This document shows, piece after piece, positions 52,333 through 60,704 of a stretch of 64,000 nt of DNA (positions within the stretch are counted from its first letter, which is position 1; every line of letters begins with the position of its first letter). Under the pieces are notes generated by a model. The model saw nothing but the letters and a program-made list of their open reading frames with translations. It was not told where the DNA came from and did not search any database. This DNA is from a virus, in IMG/VR virus record IMGVR_UViG_3300032304_000763, positions 1-64,000 of that record, one strand, 5' to 3'. The translations under genes and the position numbers were made by a program.

Positions 52333-53412
52333 ATGACAAAAGCATTTGATATATCAAAATTTAGAAAGTCTATTACTAAATCAATTGACGGTTTAAGTAT
52401 TGGCTTTAATGACCCAACTGATTGGGTTAGTACAAACAACTACGCATTAAACTATCTTATCAGCGGCGATTTTAATCGTGGTATTCCGTTGGGTAAGGTT
52501 ACAGTATTCGCAGGTGAATCTGGAGCGGGCAAATCATTTATCTGTTCAGGTAACCTAGTTAAGAACGCACAAGCACAGGGCATTTTTCCAATCTTAATTG
52601 ATACAGAAAACGCACTTGACGAAAAGTGGCTACACGCACTTGATGTTGATACAAGTCCAGATAAGTTGTTAAAACTTAACATGGCAATGATTGACGATGT
52701 GGCAAAAACTATTACAGAATTTGTTGCTGAATATAAAACAATGCCCGAAGATGAACGTCCAAAAATATTGTTCATTATTGACTCATTAGGCATGTTGCTA
52801 ACCCCAACAGACGTTAATCAATTCCAAGCAGGTGATTTGAAAGGTGACATGGGCCGTAAGCCTAAAGCATTAACAGCACTTGTACGTAATTGCGTTAACA
52901 TGTTTGGTTCATTAGGTATTGGCTTAGTAGCAACTAATCACACATACGCTTCACAAGATATGTTTGATCCAGATGACAAGATCAGCGGCGGCCAGGGTTT
53001 TATCTACGCCAGCTCTATTGTGGTTGCTATGCGTAAGTTAAAGTTAAAAACAGACGCAGATGGCAATAAGACCACAACAGTTAACGGTATTCGTGCTGCT
53101 TGTAAGATCATGAAAACTCGTTACGCAAAGCCATTTGAATCAGTACAGGTTGAGATTCCTTATGAAACAGGTATGAGTCCACATAGCGGATTAGTCGACC
53201 TGTTCGAAGCCAAAGGGCTGCTCAAGAAAGAAGGAAACAGCCTTGTCTATACTACCAAAGATGGCGAGATTATCAAACAGTTCCGCAAAGCCTGGGAACG
53301 AAATGAAAAAGATGGTCTTACTATCATGATGGAAGATATTTCAAAACATGGCGAAATCACCGCTTCAGAGATAACTAATAATGTTGAACCTGAAACGGAG
53401 ACCCAAGAATGA
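52333..53412 (+). CDS. uvsX: RecA-like recombinase UvsX
   Basis: This protein of 359 residues starts at ATG 52333 (ribosome site AAGGA); the longer frame start at 52288 is rejected. It shows GKVTVFAGESGAGKSFIC with Walker A GESGAGKS (61-68), ILIDTENALDEKWL (87-100), KILFIIDSLGMLL with Walker B Asp150, DLKGDMGRKPKALTALVRNCV, IGLVATNHTYASQDMFDPDDKISGGQGFIYASSIVV (DNA-binding loop region) and a C-terminal acidic tail. T4 UvsX (391 residues) catalyses strand exchange together with UvsY and gp32. All three genes lie in a row here. It overlaps the next gene by four bases. Confidence 0.95.
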   Translation: MTKAFDISKFRKSITKSIDGLSIGFNDPTDWVSTNNYALNYLISGDFNRGIPLGKVTVFAGESGAGKSFICSGNLVKNAQAQGIFPILIDTENALDEKWLHALDVDTSPDKLLKLNMAMIDDVAKTITEFVAEYKTMPEDERPKILFIIDSLGMLLTPTDVNQFQAGDLKGDMGRKPKALTALVRNCVNMFGSLGIGLVATNHTYASQDMFDPDDKISGGQGFIYASSIVVAMRKLKLKTDADGNKTTTVNGIRAACKIMKTRYAKPFESVQVEIPYETGMSPHSGLVDLFEAKGLLKKEGNSLVYTTKDGEIIKQFRKAWERNEKDGLTIMMEDISKHGEITASEITNNVEPETETQE

Positions 53413-53648
53413 AAGAAGATTTAATTGCCGACCTGTGGAATGTAACTAGCGAGCATATTACAGAGAAACAAAAGAAAGACGTAGCGTTTGATTTTATTAA
53501 TGTCTTACTGGATTACGGCATCAAGGAGACAGTACTGAGCAATATGCTAGGTATAGATCCATTTTTAGACGAAGCCATTGAGTATGCGTTAGACGCTGAA
53601 GATGAAGCAGAATACGAAGATAATGATTACTCAGAGGATGACGAGTGA
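53409..53648 (+). CDS. Small acidic hypothetical between uvsX and uvsY
   Basis: This 79-residue protein is coupled to both neighbours by overlaps (ATGA at its start, GAGTGA/ATG four bases at its end). The helical core KKDVAFDFINVLLDYGIKETVLSNMLGIDPFLDEAIEYALD is followed by an acidic tail of Asp, Glu and Tyr. I recall similar small proteins next to uvsX in cyanophages, without known function. The tight coupling to UvsX and UvsY suggests a role in recombination or DNA-mimicry. That is inference from position. Confidence 0.6.
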   Translation: MKEDLIADLWNVTSEHITEKQKKDVAFDFINVLLDYGIKETVLSNMLGIDPFLDEAIEYALDAEDEAEYEDNDYSEDDE

Positions 53649-54100
53649 ATTGGTACGACAAGGTTAGTAAAGATATTTCAAACATTCCCGATGCTGCTGT
53701 TTTTTACGAAAGTGAACTTCAAGCAGCAAAGATTGAGTGTAAAATATTTGGTAACATTGAAAAAGTATCAGCGGCAATGCCTGGTATTGTAGAGAATCGT
53801 TTTAATCAACTTCAAGAGATTGAAGCGATTCTCGAATATCTTAACATTGAACTGCGTCGACTTAAGAGTCAGCATTTTCGTAAGTATTTAGAAAACTATC
53901 AACGAGCTTTATCTTCCAGAGACTGTGAAAAGTTTGTAGACGGTGAAGCCGACGTTGTAGACTTTGAAAAAATTATCAACGAATTTGCTTTACTTAGAAA
54001 TAAATGGTTAGGTGTTATTAAAGCACTGGATCAAAAACAATGGCAACTTACCAATATTGTAAAATTGCGTGTTGCTGGATTGGATGATGCTAATTTATGA
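53645..54100 (+). CDS. uvsY: Recombination mediator UvsY-like
   Basis: This 151-residue, mostly helical protein compares with T4 UvsY (137 residues). It shows AAKIECKIFGNIEKVSAAMPGIVENRFNQLQEIEAILEYLNIELRRLKSQHFRKYLE, then DVVDFEKIINEFALLRNKWLGVIKALDQKQWQLTNIVKLR. The second part parallels T4 UvsY (KDVLKVDTSLQYWGILLDF...IKSRGFAIKHIQDMRAF). UvsY loads UvsX onto gp32-covered DNA. The assignment rests on this alignment, the length and the place two genes after uvsX. It overlaps the next gene by four bases. Confidence 0.7.
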   Translation: MNWYDKVSKDISNIPDAAVFYESELQAAKIECKIFGNIEKVSAAMPGIVENRFNQLQEIEAILEYLNIELRRLKSQHFRKYLENYQRALSSRDCEKFVDGEADVVDFEKIINEFALLRNKWLGVIKALDQKQWQLTNIVKLRVAGLDDANL

Positions 54101-55074
54101 ACATTTTAGTTACAGGTGGGTTGGGACTAATTGGTCACAACATTGTTAGAAAATTAAAAGATCAAGGACATGCTGTAATTGTCTATGATAATATGTCTAA
54201 CTACGGTATTATCCCGCAAGCTGAATTAGATTATCTGTTAGATGAAAGAATCAAACTAATCGGTGATGTGCCAATTTTTAACAATGACATTGTTGACGAA
54301 GAAATGTTTGATTGGATATTGCCCAACTACAATATTGAAGCAATTATTCATCTTGCTAGTTTTCCTAGACAGAAAGTAGTCAATGCTGATCCGGTATGGG
54401 GCAGTAATGTTATGAGTACTGGGCTATTGGTGCTATTGGAAAAAGCTGTAAAACACGGTGTAAAACGATTCACCTATGCTAGTTCCAGTATGGTCTACGG
54501 CGATTTTAAAGATTACGTAACAGAAGATGCCGTGTGCTGTCCACAAGGGCAATACGGTATTCTAAAACTAGCAGGCGAGTGGTTGGTTAAAGACTATACT
54601 CGCAAGCATGGTATTGAACATACTATTCTAAGACCCAGTGCTGTCTATGGTCCATTGGATGTAGAAGATCGTGTTATTTCAAAATTCTTACTTACAGCTA
54701 TGCGAGGCGAAACTCTCAAAGTCAACGGCAGCAGTGAGACATTAGACTTTACCTACGTAGACGACGCCGCTAACGGATTTGTAGATGCTACTCTGTCGCC
54801 TGCCGCAGCCAACGGCACGTATAATATAACAAAAAGTCACAGTAAGACTCTATTGTCGGCTGCTGAATTAGCTGTAAAGTTAGCGGGCAAAGGCAATATT
54901 GAAGTAAAAGAAAAAGACGTAGACTTTCCTAGTCGCGGAGCATTAGATATCACTCGAGCACGTAGAGACTTTAATTTTAGCCCTAAAATAGATATCGACG
55001 AAGGGTTTGAAATCTATTATAATTGGCTGTTAACATCAGAATACTGGCAAGCCAATCTAAATCAATCACAATAA
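54097..55074 (+). CDS. NAD-dependent sugar epimerase/dehydratase
   Basis: This 325-residue extended short-chain dehydrogenase/reductase has the NAD-binding loop TGGLGLIGHN (residues 6-15), IVYDNMS, IIHLAS (84-88), the active-site YASSSMVYGD (127-136) and the catalytic YGILK (153-157). LRPSAVYGP and FTYVDDAANGFVDA are typical of UDP/GDP/dTDP-sugar epimerases. It lies at the start of the plus-strand sugar genes and is coupled to uvsY by an ATGA overlap, so recombination and sugar genes share one transcript. Substrate cannot be fixed by eye; a galactose- or GlcNAc-type 4-epimerase is possible. Confidence 0.8.
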   Translation: MNILVTGGLGLIGHNIVRKLKDQGHAVIVYDNMSNYGIIPQAELDYLLDERIKLIGDVPIFNNDIVDEEMFDWILPNYNIEAIIHLASFPRQKVVNADPVWGSNVMSTGLLVLLEKAVKHGVKRFTYASSSMVYGDFKDYVTEDAVCCPQGQYGILKLAGEWLVKDYTRKHGIEHTILRPSAVYGPLDVEDRVISKFLLTAMRGETLKVNGSSETLDFTYVDDAANGFVDATLSPAAANGTYNITKSHSKTLLSAAELAVKLAGKGNIEVKEKDVDFPSRGALDITRARRDFNFSPKIDIDEGFEIYYNWLLTSEYWQANLNQSQ

Positions 55075-55083
55075 AGTTAGCAT

Positions 55084-55090
55084 ATAAATA
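55084..55090 (+). promoter_or_regulatory. Late promoter core, leaderless geometry (ATAAATA, N5, ATG)
   Basis: ATAAATA precedes the ATG at 55096 by exactly five bases. It lies 10 bases after the epimerase stop. No ribosome site is present. Confidence 0.65.
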
Positions 55091-55095
55091 GTGCT

Positions 55096-55854
55096 ATGAA
55101 AATAGTACTTGTCACTGGCGGATTTGATCCCCTTCATTCTGGGCACATTGCCTACTTCAAAGCAGCACGAACATTAGGCGATATGTTGATCGTAGGCCTA
55201 AATAGTGATGAATGGCTTATACGCAAAAAGGGTGCGGCGTTTATGCCCTGGAACGAACGTTTGTGTATTGTCAACAACTTAGCAATGGTAGATGAAGTCT
55301 TTACCTTTGATGATGAAGATGGCAGTGCCCGTCATTTTATCCAACAGGTGCGAGCACACTATCCTACAGCAGAATTAGTTTTTGCCAACGGTGGTGATCG
55401 CACACAAGACAACATACCCGAGATGGATGTTATAGATTCTAACTTAACATTTGTGTTCGGTATCGGTGGTTTTAATAAAGCAAATTCTAGTTCTTGGATT
55501 CTACAAGAATGGAAAGCACCAAAGACAGAACGACCATGGGGTTACTATCGAATACTTCACGATGTACCGGGAATGAAAGTCAAAGAACTTACCGTTGATC
55601 CAGGGAAGAGTCTAAGTATGCAACGGCATTGGATCAGATCCGAATATTGGATAGTACAGGAAGGAACAGCAGTAGTTAATAGTCAAACGCCCAACGGTTA
55701 TGCGTTACCTCCAAAAACATTAAACAAGTACGACGAATATCATGTACCTACACTAGAATGGCACCAGTTAACAAATCCGTTGTCTGTGCCTTTACGAATA
55801 GTAGAAATACAATACGGTGAACGATGCGTCGAAGAGGATATAGAAAGAAAATGA
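55096..55854 (+). CDS. Fusion of nucleotidyltransferase and cupin (sugar phosphate) domains
   Basis: This 252-residue two-domain protein has residues 1-125 forming a cytidylyltransferase-like domain: VTGGFDPLHSGHIAYFKAAR (HxGH signature at 13-16), IVGLNSDEWLIRKKG, PWNERLCIVNNLAMVDEVF. This is the family of TagD and the HldE C-domain. Residues 145-250 form a cupin like the C-terminal part of type II mannose-6-phosphate isomerase/GMP: ERPWGYYRIL, VKELTVDPGKSLSMQRHWIRSEYWIVQEG, EYHVPTLEWHQL. The pairing suggests activation and isomerisation of a sugar phosphate in one protein. Compare the separate nucleotidyltransferase and cupin genes of the heptose operon. Overlaps the next gene by four bases. 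Confidence 0.75.
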   Translation: MKIVLVTGGFDPLHSGHIAYFKAARTLGDMLIVGLNSDEWLIRKKGAAFMPWNERLCIVNNLAMVDEVFTFDDEDGSARHFIQQVRAHYPTAELVFANGGDRTQDNIPEMDVIDSNLTFVFGIGGFNKANSSSWILQEWKAPKTERPWGYYRILHDVPGMKVKELTVDPGKSLSMQRHWIRSEYWIVQEGTAVVNSQTPNGYALPPKTLNKYDEYHVPTLEWHQLTNPLSVPLRIVEIQYGERCVEEDIERK

Positions 55855-56531
55855 TTAAAGTATTCATAGGATACGATCCTAGAGAAGCGATTGCGTTTCA
55901 TGTATGTTCAAATAGTATTATTAGACATGCCACTAGGCCAGTTAGTATTACTCCACTAGCTCTTAATAATTTTAAAGATTATAAAGAAACACACATGGAT
56001 GGAAGTAACCAGTTTATCTATTCTAGATTTTTAACGCCCGTACTATCTGACTATATGGGATGGACATTATTTATAGATGGCGATATGATTTTACGTGAGG
56101 ATATTGTAAAACTTTGGGAATTACGAGACGACTCTAAAGCAGTTATGGTTGTCAAGCACGATTATAAAACTAAGATGACAGAAAAATATCTTGGTAGTAA
56201 GAATGAAGATTACCCACGCAAGAATTGGTCAAGTGTTATTATGTGGAACTGTAGTCACCCTAAAAATAGAGTACTTACTCCGGAGTTTGTTGAACAGGCA
56301 ACCGGAGCACAGTTACATAGATTTACATGGTTAGATGATTCTGACATTGGCCAATTACCCACCGAATGGAATTGGTTAGATGTTGAATATGAACACAATA
56401 CAAACGCAAAACTAGTTCATTACACACTTGGTACACCGTGCTTTCATGAATTTGCCGATCAAGGTAGCTTTGCTAATGAATGGCACAGAGAAAGAATACT
56501 GACCGAGCATTGCCAACAGAAAGATATATGA
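55851..56531 (+). CDS. GT8-like glycosyltransferase
   Basis: This GT-A-type protein is 226 residues from ATG 55851, chosen because it gives the ATGA overlap used by its neighbours. It shows IKVFIGYDPREAIAFHVCSNSI, ITPLALN, FIYSRFLTPVL, WTLFIDGDMILREDI with the metal-binding DGD (76-78), VMWNCSHPKNRVLTPEFV and a C-terminal LVHYTLGTPCFHEF containing the second metal His. This order matches the GT8 family (glycogenin/LgtC-type). Donor and acceptor are unknown. Confidence 0.75.
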   Translation: MIKVFIGYDPREAIAFHVCSNSIIRHATRPVSITPLALNNFKDYKETHMDGSNQFIYSRFLTPVLSDYMGWTLFIDGDMILREDIVKLWELRDDSKAVMVVKHDYKTKMTEKYLGSKNEDYPRKNWSSVIMWNCSHPKNRVLTPEFVEQATGAQLHRFTWLDDSDIGQLPTEWNWLDVEYEHNTNAKLVHYTLGTPCFHEFADQGSFANEWHRERILTEHCQQKDI

Positions 56532-57313
56532 TATTTTTAAGTAAAAACGGCCAAGACGGCTACATTAATCAATTTTGTCGAGGCAGTAATGGACAATTAG
56601 TTAATACTAACAATTTTGTCTACGATGAGTCTACTGATCCTATTGTATTACGAGGAATTCTCAAAGACAGTATTATGAAAAAATGTTGGAGAGATGGTAG
56701 AGATTTTTATTACGTAGACACTGGGTATTTTGGCAATGAAAAAACACCAGCTAACCCTAATGGCTGGAAGTATTGGCATCGTATTGTAAAAAATAATTTA
56801 CAACACGGAGAAATTATTCCTAGGCCAGATGACAGATTTAAACAGTTTAACAAAAAATTTAATCCATGGAAAAAACAAGGACGTAAGATTTTAATTGCCG
56901 CACCTGACGAAAAACCTTGTAAATTCTACGGTATTGACAAAGATACATGGGTTAACGAAACTATAGAAACAATTAAAAAACATACAGATAGACCTATTGA
57001 AGTTCGTGAACGTGCTAAATTAAGAGCAGATAGATTAACTACAAATACTTTACAACAAGCCTTAGACGATGATGTATTTGCTCTAGTAACATTTAACAGT
57101 GTTGCTGCTGTTGAAAGTATATTTCATGGTATTCCTGTGTTTACACTAGCACCCACAAATGCTGCTAGTCCTGTAAGTTTACAAGATTTAAGTCTTATAG
57201 ATTCGCCTTACTATGTAGATGGCGATAAATTATATGCGTGGGGTTGCCACTTAGCCTACGGACAATTTCACGTTGACGAAATGAAAAATGGCAAAGTCTG
57301 GACCTTATTATGA
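56528..57313 (+). CDS. Putative glycosyltransferase, capsule-synthesis (GT-B) like, copy A
   Basis: This protein has 261 residues from ATG 56528 (ATGA overlap). The C-terminal half contains ILIAAPDEKPCKFYGIDKDTWVNETIETIKKHTDRPIEVRER, followed by ALVTFNSVAAVESIFHGIPVFTL and LSLIDSPYYVDGD. This is the same order as in the gene at 57965. The TFNSxxxxExxxxGIPVF motif resembles the nucleotide-sugar site of capsular polysaccharide transferases. The N-terminal 90 residues are unlike known families to me. It is part of a chain of coupled genes. Transferase function is inferred. Confidence 0.5.
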   Translation: MIFLSKNGQDGYINQFCRGSNGQLVNTNNFVYDESTDPIVLRGILKDSIMKKCWRDGRDFYYVDTGYFGNEKTPANPNGWKYWHRIVKNNLQHGEIIPRPDDRFKQFNKKFNPWKKQGRKILIAAPDEKPCKFYGIDKDTWVNETIETIKKHTDRPIEVRERAKLRADRLTTNTLQQALDDDVFALVTFNSVAAVESIFHGIPVFTLAPTNAASPVSLQDLSLIDSPYYVDGDKLYAWGCHLAYGQFHVDEMKNGKVWTLL

Positions 57314-57978
57314 AATTACATTTTATTACTAGCATCTCAAAAGAGTATTGGTTTGACACAGCAAAGAAGTGTATATCGACCTGGAATTTGCCAGGCGATG
57401 TAACTATCTTTATCGATCAGCAATACGGTGATTTAGACTGGATTAAAGAAATTCCGTATCACACACGTCTATTATCAGTGCCGCCATTGAGAGTTGACGA
57501 ATTTACTAATACTGCTAAAGTTAGAAAATTTTGGGGCAAGACTTGTTCTCAGATCGTAGCAGTTAGAAATCGCGACGAAAATGAGCGAGTCGTATGGATT
57601 GACGGAGACGTTGAACAGATTAGCGAAGTGCCCAGAGAACTGTTTGATTTTGATTTTGAAGAACCCTTAGCTATGCTGAACAGCAATAACAATCAAGATT
57701 GTTGGGAAACTGGCATTGTTATTTTTAATCAGCAAAATGGAAAATTAAATCAGGTAATGAAACGATATGAGAACGCATGGCAAGATGAAGAAATACTTAC
57801 TAGTCTCTGGAAACCATATGACGCCCAGGTATTAGGGTATGTTGCTGGCGATCGTTTTAAAAACTTATGTAATGAATCTTGTAAGAATGCCGATGCGTTA
57901 AAACACAGTGCCTTAGGGGCATATTTTATACATTGGATTAATAAAACAAACAAATCAAAGTTAAATGAACAAGATTAA
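57310..57978 (+). CDS. GT-A-type glycosyltransferase
   Basis: This 222-residue protein has the start KLHFITSISKEYWFDTAKKCISTW, typical of small phage and bacterial transferases. VVWIDGDVEQI carries the DGD metal motif (98-100), and CWETGIVIFNQQNGKLNQ resembles the region after the metal site in GT8/GT32-like enzymes. The C-terminal AYFIHWIN supplies a conserved His. The start overlaps the previous gene by four bases and the end overlaps the next by 14. Sugar specificity unknown. Confidence 0.65.
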   Translation: MKLHFITSISKEYWFDTAKKCISTWNLPGDVTIFIDQQYGDLDWIKEIPYHTRLLSVPPLRVDEFTNTAKVRKFWGKTCSQIVAVRNRDENERVVWIDGDVEQISEVPRELFDFDFEEPLAMLNSNNNQDCWETGIVIFNQQNGKLNQVMKRYENAWQDEEILTSLWKPYDAQVLGYVAGDRFKNLCNESCKNADALKHSALGAYFIHWINKTNKSKLNEQD

Positions 57979-58906
57979 AGTAGTTGGTTATCTTTCAGGA
58001 ATACCTCCTGGCATTAAAAATCAACACAAGCGTGATATCATTCTACGGTTCATTGAAGGCGTAAACAAATCTGGCGATGTTGGTATATTACAAAATAGTA
58101 GAGATACTATGCCCGCAGACATTGCTTTTATTCAGGGGTGGGTCCATGCTGGTAGCGGAGACTCTGCTCACCTAAACATAAGAAAACAAGTAATTCAACA
58201 ACAAAAAACACTAGGCAAGCATACGTTAGTAGTTGACAGTAATTTGTTTAATTACGCAGATCCTGACAACAAAGATAGATATTTAAGATATAGTTTTGAC
58301 GGAGTATTTCCGACTACAGGTAATTATTTTTCTAGCAAAGTTGATCCTAGTCGTTGGCAACAAATTAGCAAAGATCAAAATATTACTCTTAAGCCTTGGA
58401 GAACATCTGGTAATCATATACTGATATGTACACAGCGTCCTGGCGGCTGGAGCATGGGCGGGCTAGACGTTAATCAATGGCTGAACTACACTATTGCCGA
58501 ATTAAGAAAATATACTAATCGGCCAATAGTTGTTAGGTCTCATCCCGGCGCCAAGGGATCTAAAGAAAGTGTATCTGTAAATAATCGACAAGGATTGTAT
58601 ACTGTTAGTTCAAATAAATTTATCACAGATGATTTAAAAAATTCCCATGCTGTGATTACATTTAATAGTTCGCCAGGTGTTGCCGCAGCGATAGAAGGAA
58701 TTCCCGTGTTTGTCACAGACCCTAATCCTCGTATGAGTCAAGCCTACGAAGTTAGTAATCATTCTTTATCGTTGATAGAAAATCCACGTATGCCTGAAAG
58801 ACAAGAATGGATAGAACGTTTATCAATGAGTCATTGGAACAACGAAGAATCACGCAGCGGAGCAGCGTGGCAACATATAAAACAGTTTATCGCCAATGTT
58901 GTTTAA
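57965..58906 (+). CDS. Putative glycosyltransferase, capsule-synthesis (GT-B) like, copy B
   Basis: This 313-residue protein has a C-terminal half with ILICTQRPGGWSMGGLDVNQWLNYTIAELRKYTNRPIVVRSHPGAKGS, then HAVITFNSSPGVAAAIEGIPVFVTDPN and LSLIENPRMPERQEWIERLSMSHWN. This resembles the capsular Kdo transferase family (KpsC/KpsS-like) in the HPxxK-type and TFNSSxxxxAxxxGIPVF motifs. The gene at 56528 is a divergent paralogue. The N-terminal half has an FIQGWVHAGS segment seen in such proteins. It ends tail to tail with the minus-strand cluster. Confidence 0.6.
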   Translation: MNKIKVVGYLSGIPPGIKNQHKRDIILRFIEGVNKSGDVGILQNSRDTMPADIAFIQGWVHAGSGDSAHLNIRKQVIQQQKTLGKHTLVVDSNLFNYADPDNKDRYLRYSFDGVFPTTGNYFSSKVDPSRWQQISKDQNITLKPWRTSGNHILICTQRPGGWSMGGLDVNQWLNYTIAELRKYTNRPIVVRSHPGAKGSKESVSVNNRQGLYTVSSNKFITDDLKNSHAVITFNSSPGVAAAIEGIPVFVTDPNPRMSQAYEVSNHSLSLIENPRMPERQEWIERLSMSHWNNEESRSGAAWQHIKQFIANVV

Positions 58907-59528
58907 CTAACGGGTGGTTGGGCAAGGTTGACGGTTTAGTATGAATTTTTCTAAAATGTAAAATTTTTACATTAGACAAATCTAACAAGTGATCTTTTTT
59001 GTTTACTATATGGAACCATTTAGAAGGTATGTGATCAGTGAACAGCGTATGGCTAACATTCTCACTAATTAGTGCCTGGTCGCCGTACAAAGGCGGAGTG
59101 CTATATAGTTCTTTCCAGTGTGCTAACGGCTTTGACAGATACAACTCCCATAAAAAACCGTAGTCGCCCTGCCACCACATCATAGCACTAGAATGAATTT
59201 GTTTGTCGGCCTCTAGCCACATTACAAATTTTTTATCCATTACGGATTTTATTATTTCATCTATATTATCGCATATCACAGTGTCTAGGTCTAGATATAA
59301 CACCGGACCGTCAAAAAGTTTTGGTTTGAATAATTGAAGTTTTGCCCAAAACCCATCACCGTCGGTATCCAAAGGAATGCGTTCGCATGGAACATCACAG
59401 TCACTAAGGCAAATAAATCTATGAGGTAATGTAAGATTCCTAGCCACTGAGTTTTTAAGTTTTTCAACCCAAGTAGCATCGTAGCCTACTTTGCCGCCTT
59501 CTCTTAAAACACAAACTACGTTAATCAT
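58887..59528 (-). CDS. GT-A-type glycosyltransferase
   Basis: This 213-residue protein has VVCVLREGGKVGYDATWVEKLKNSVARNLTLPHRFICLSD at the N-terminus, GFWAKLQLFKPKLFDGPVLYLDLDTVICDNID with the DxD metal motif (80-82), MMWWQGDYGFLW and a C-terminal FHIVNK...ILHFRKIHTKP supplying a metal His. The pattern is shared with many phage and bacterial transferases of unassigned specificity. It overlaps the methyltransferase upstream by eight bases and the plus-strand cluster by 20 bases. Last gene of the minus-strand sugar operon. Confidence 0.7.
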   Translation of the reverse strand: MINVVCVLREGGKVGYDATWVEKLKNSVARNLTLPHRFICLSDCDVPCERIPLDTDGDGFWAKLQLFKPKLFDGPVLYLDLDTVICDNIDEIIKSVMDKKFVMWLEADKQIHSSAMMWWQGDYGFLWELYLSKPLAHWKELYSTPPLYGDQALISENVSHTLFTDHIPSKWFHIVNKKDHLLDLSNVKILHFRKIHTKPSTLPNHPLVKQHWR

Positions 59529-60063
59529 GATATCTCTGTAAAACTAATAAGCCAGATTCTCTATTACAATGTTCTACGATACGCCAGTTGTTATTATTCA
59601 TTAAGAATTCAGCAGCGGCCTCGAATACTCCAGGCCACGCAGTAGTATCATGAAATATAATAAACTTTTTTATTTTATCTGCGTGAAGACGAAGCTCTTC
59701 TTGGGTGTGCTTTTTTTTATGTACAGTATCTATAAACAAAAGATCAGCTTCTTCAATATCAATAGCTAAACTATCACCAATAATAAATTGAAAATCAATA
59801 TTTTTAGAAACGGCATGAAATTCTAAATCAGGTAATACCGATAAGTATTTGTCAGTGATGTCATAACTCCTCAGTTTCTTTGGAGCTCCGGTTAAAAAGG
59901 CAGCAGTGCTTAAACCAGTATAGACACCAAATTCTACAATGCTATCAACTTGGCTGGCATATCTTGCGTAGGTGTCAAATCTACTAGGGCTATCGCCTAA
60001 CCATTCTGTTGGTTTTATTTTTAGTTCTAAAAATTCTGATTTTAATTGTTCAATAGTTCTCAT
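59521..60063 (-). CDS. SAM-dependent methyltransferase (Methyltransf_24 type)
   Basis: This protein has 180 residues from ATG 60063. It shows DSIVEFGVYTGLSTAAFL (residues 40-57, SAM-binding loop with E44 and G46), IGDSLAIDIEEADLLFIDTVHKKKHTQEEL and KKFIIFHDTTAWPGVFEAA. These match the class I methyltransferases that modify sugars or glycans and are common next to glycosyltransferases. A TTG 12 bases upstream could also start the frame, but the ATG is preferred. It overlaps the FkbM-like gene by 14 bases. Confidence 0.7.
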   Translation of the reverse strand: MRTIEQLKSEFLELKIKPTEWLGDSPSRFDTYARYASQVDSIVEFGVYTGLSTAAFLTGAPKKLRSYDITDKYLSVLPDLEFHAVSKNIDFQFIIGDSLAIDIEEADLLFIDTVHKKKHTQEELRLHADKIKKFIIFHDTTAWPGVFEAAAEFLMNNNNWRIVEHCNRESGLLVLQRYHD

Positions 60064-60700
60064 GTTTATACACAATATCGTGTCCCCAATTTAGATAAAC
60101 CGAATAACCCCAACTTTTTAATAAGTTGTCAATTTTTAGTTGAGGCCATCCGTACTCGTCACCACTGCCATTTGTTTCTAAAACAATTAACGGTGTGTAA
60201 CTTTTTATTGTTGCTTCGGCTCCTTCTAGTGCCGGTCCTTCGAATCCTTCAATGTCTAGATGAATTAAATCTGGTTGGACATTGAGAGAATCAATAGTAA
60301 CTTGTTTAATATTACCAGAATCTTTTATTTTTAAAGCTCCGCTATTTTGTATATCCCATAGCGGATTAGTTGTTAGCCCTACCAATCTAATGTCACTGCC
60401 AAGGGCATACGGATACTTAACAACATTGTCGGATGGTGCGTTTTGTGTTAAACAATAATAATTATCAGGATCAGGTTCACATGTTATAACGGTATTGAAA
60501 ATCTTACTATATAACAACGGATATAATCCAGCATTGCCGCCTGCTTGAATCACTGTTTCTTTATTTTTACAAAGAGTTGAGATCTTATTGGGCAAATCCC
60601 AATGCTCTTTTTTATTCAACCACTTCCATGCCCACACATCATCCTTTGGCCATAGAAATGTAGAATCGTGCCGTTTGCTATATCGATTTTCAAATTGCAT
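60050..60700 (-). CDS. FkbM-family methyltransferase
   Basis: This 216-residue protein has ETVIQAGGNAGLYPLLYSKIF (residues 48-68, the FkbM form of the SAM loop), VITCEPDPDNYYCLTQN (71-87), VTIDSLNVQPDLIHLDIEGFEGPALEGAEATIKSYTPLIVLE, which is the diagnostic FkbM segment. The family methylates hydroxyl groups of sugars and polyketides. It lies between two GT25-like genes and a second methyltransferase. The likely target is a sugar put on by the neighbouring transferases. Confidence 0.8.
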   Translation of the reverse strand: MQFENRYSKRHDSTFLWPKDDVWAWKWLNKKEHWDLPNKISTLCKNKETVIQAGGNAGLYPLLYSKIFNTVITCEPDPDNYYCLTQNAPSDNVVKYPYALGSDIRLVGLTTNPLWDIQNSGALKIKDSGNIKQVTIDSLNVQPDLIHLDIEGFEGPALEGAEATIKSYTPLIVLETNGSGDEYGWPQLKIDNLLKSWGYSVYLNWGHDIVYKHENY

Positions 60701-60704
60701 TATT

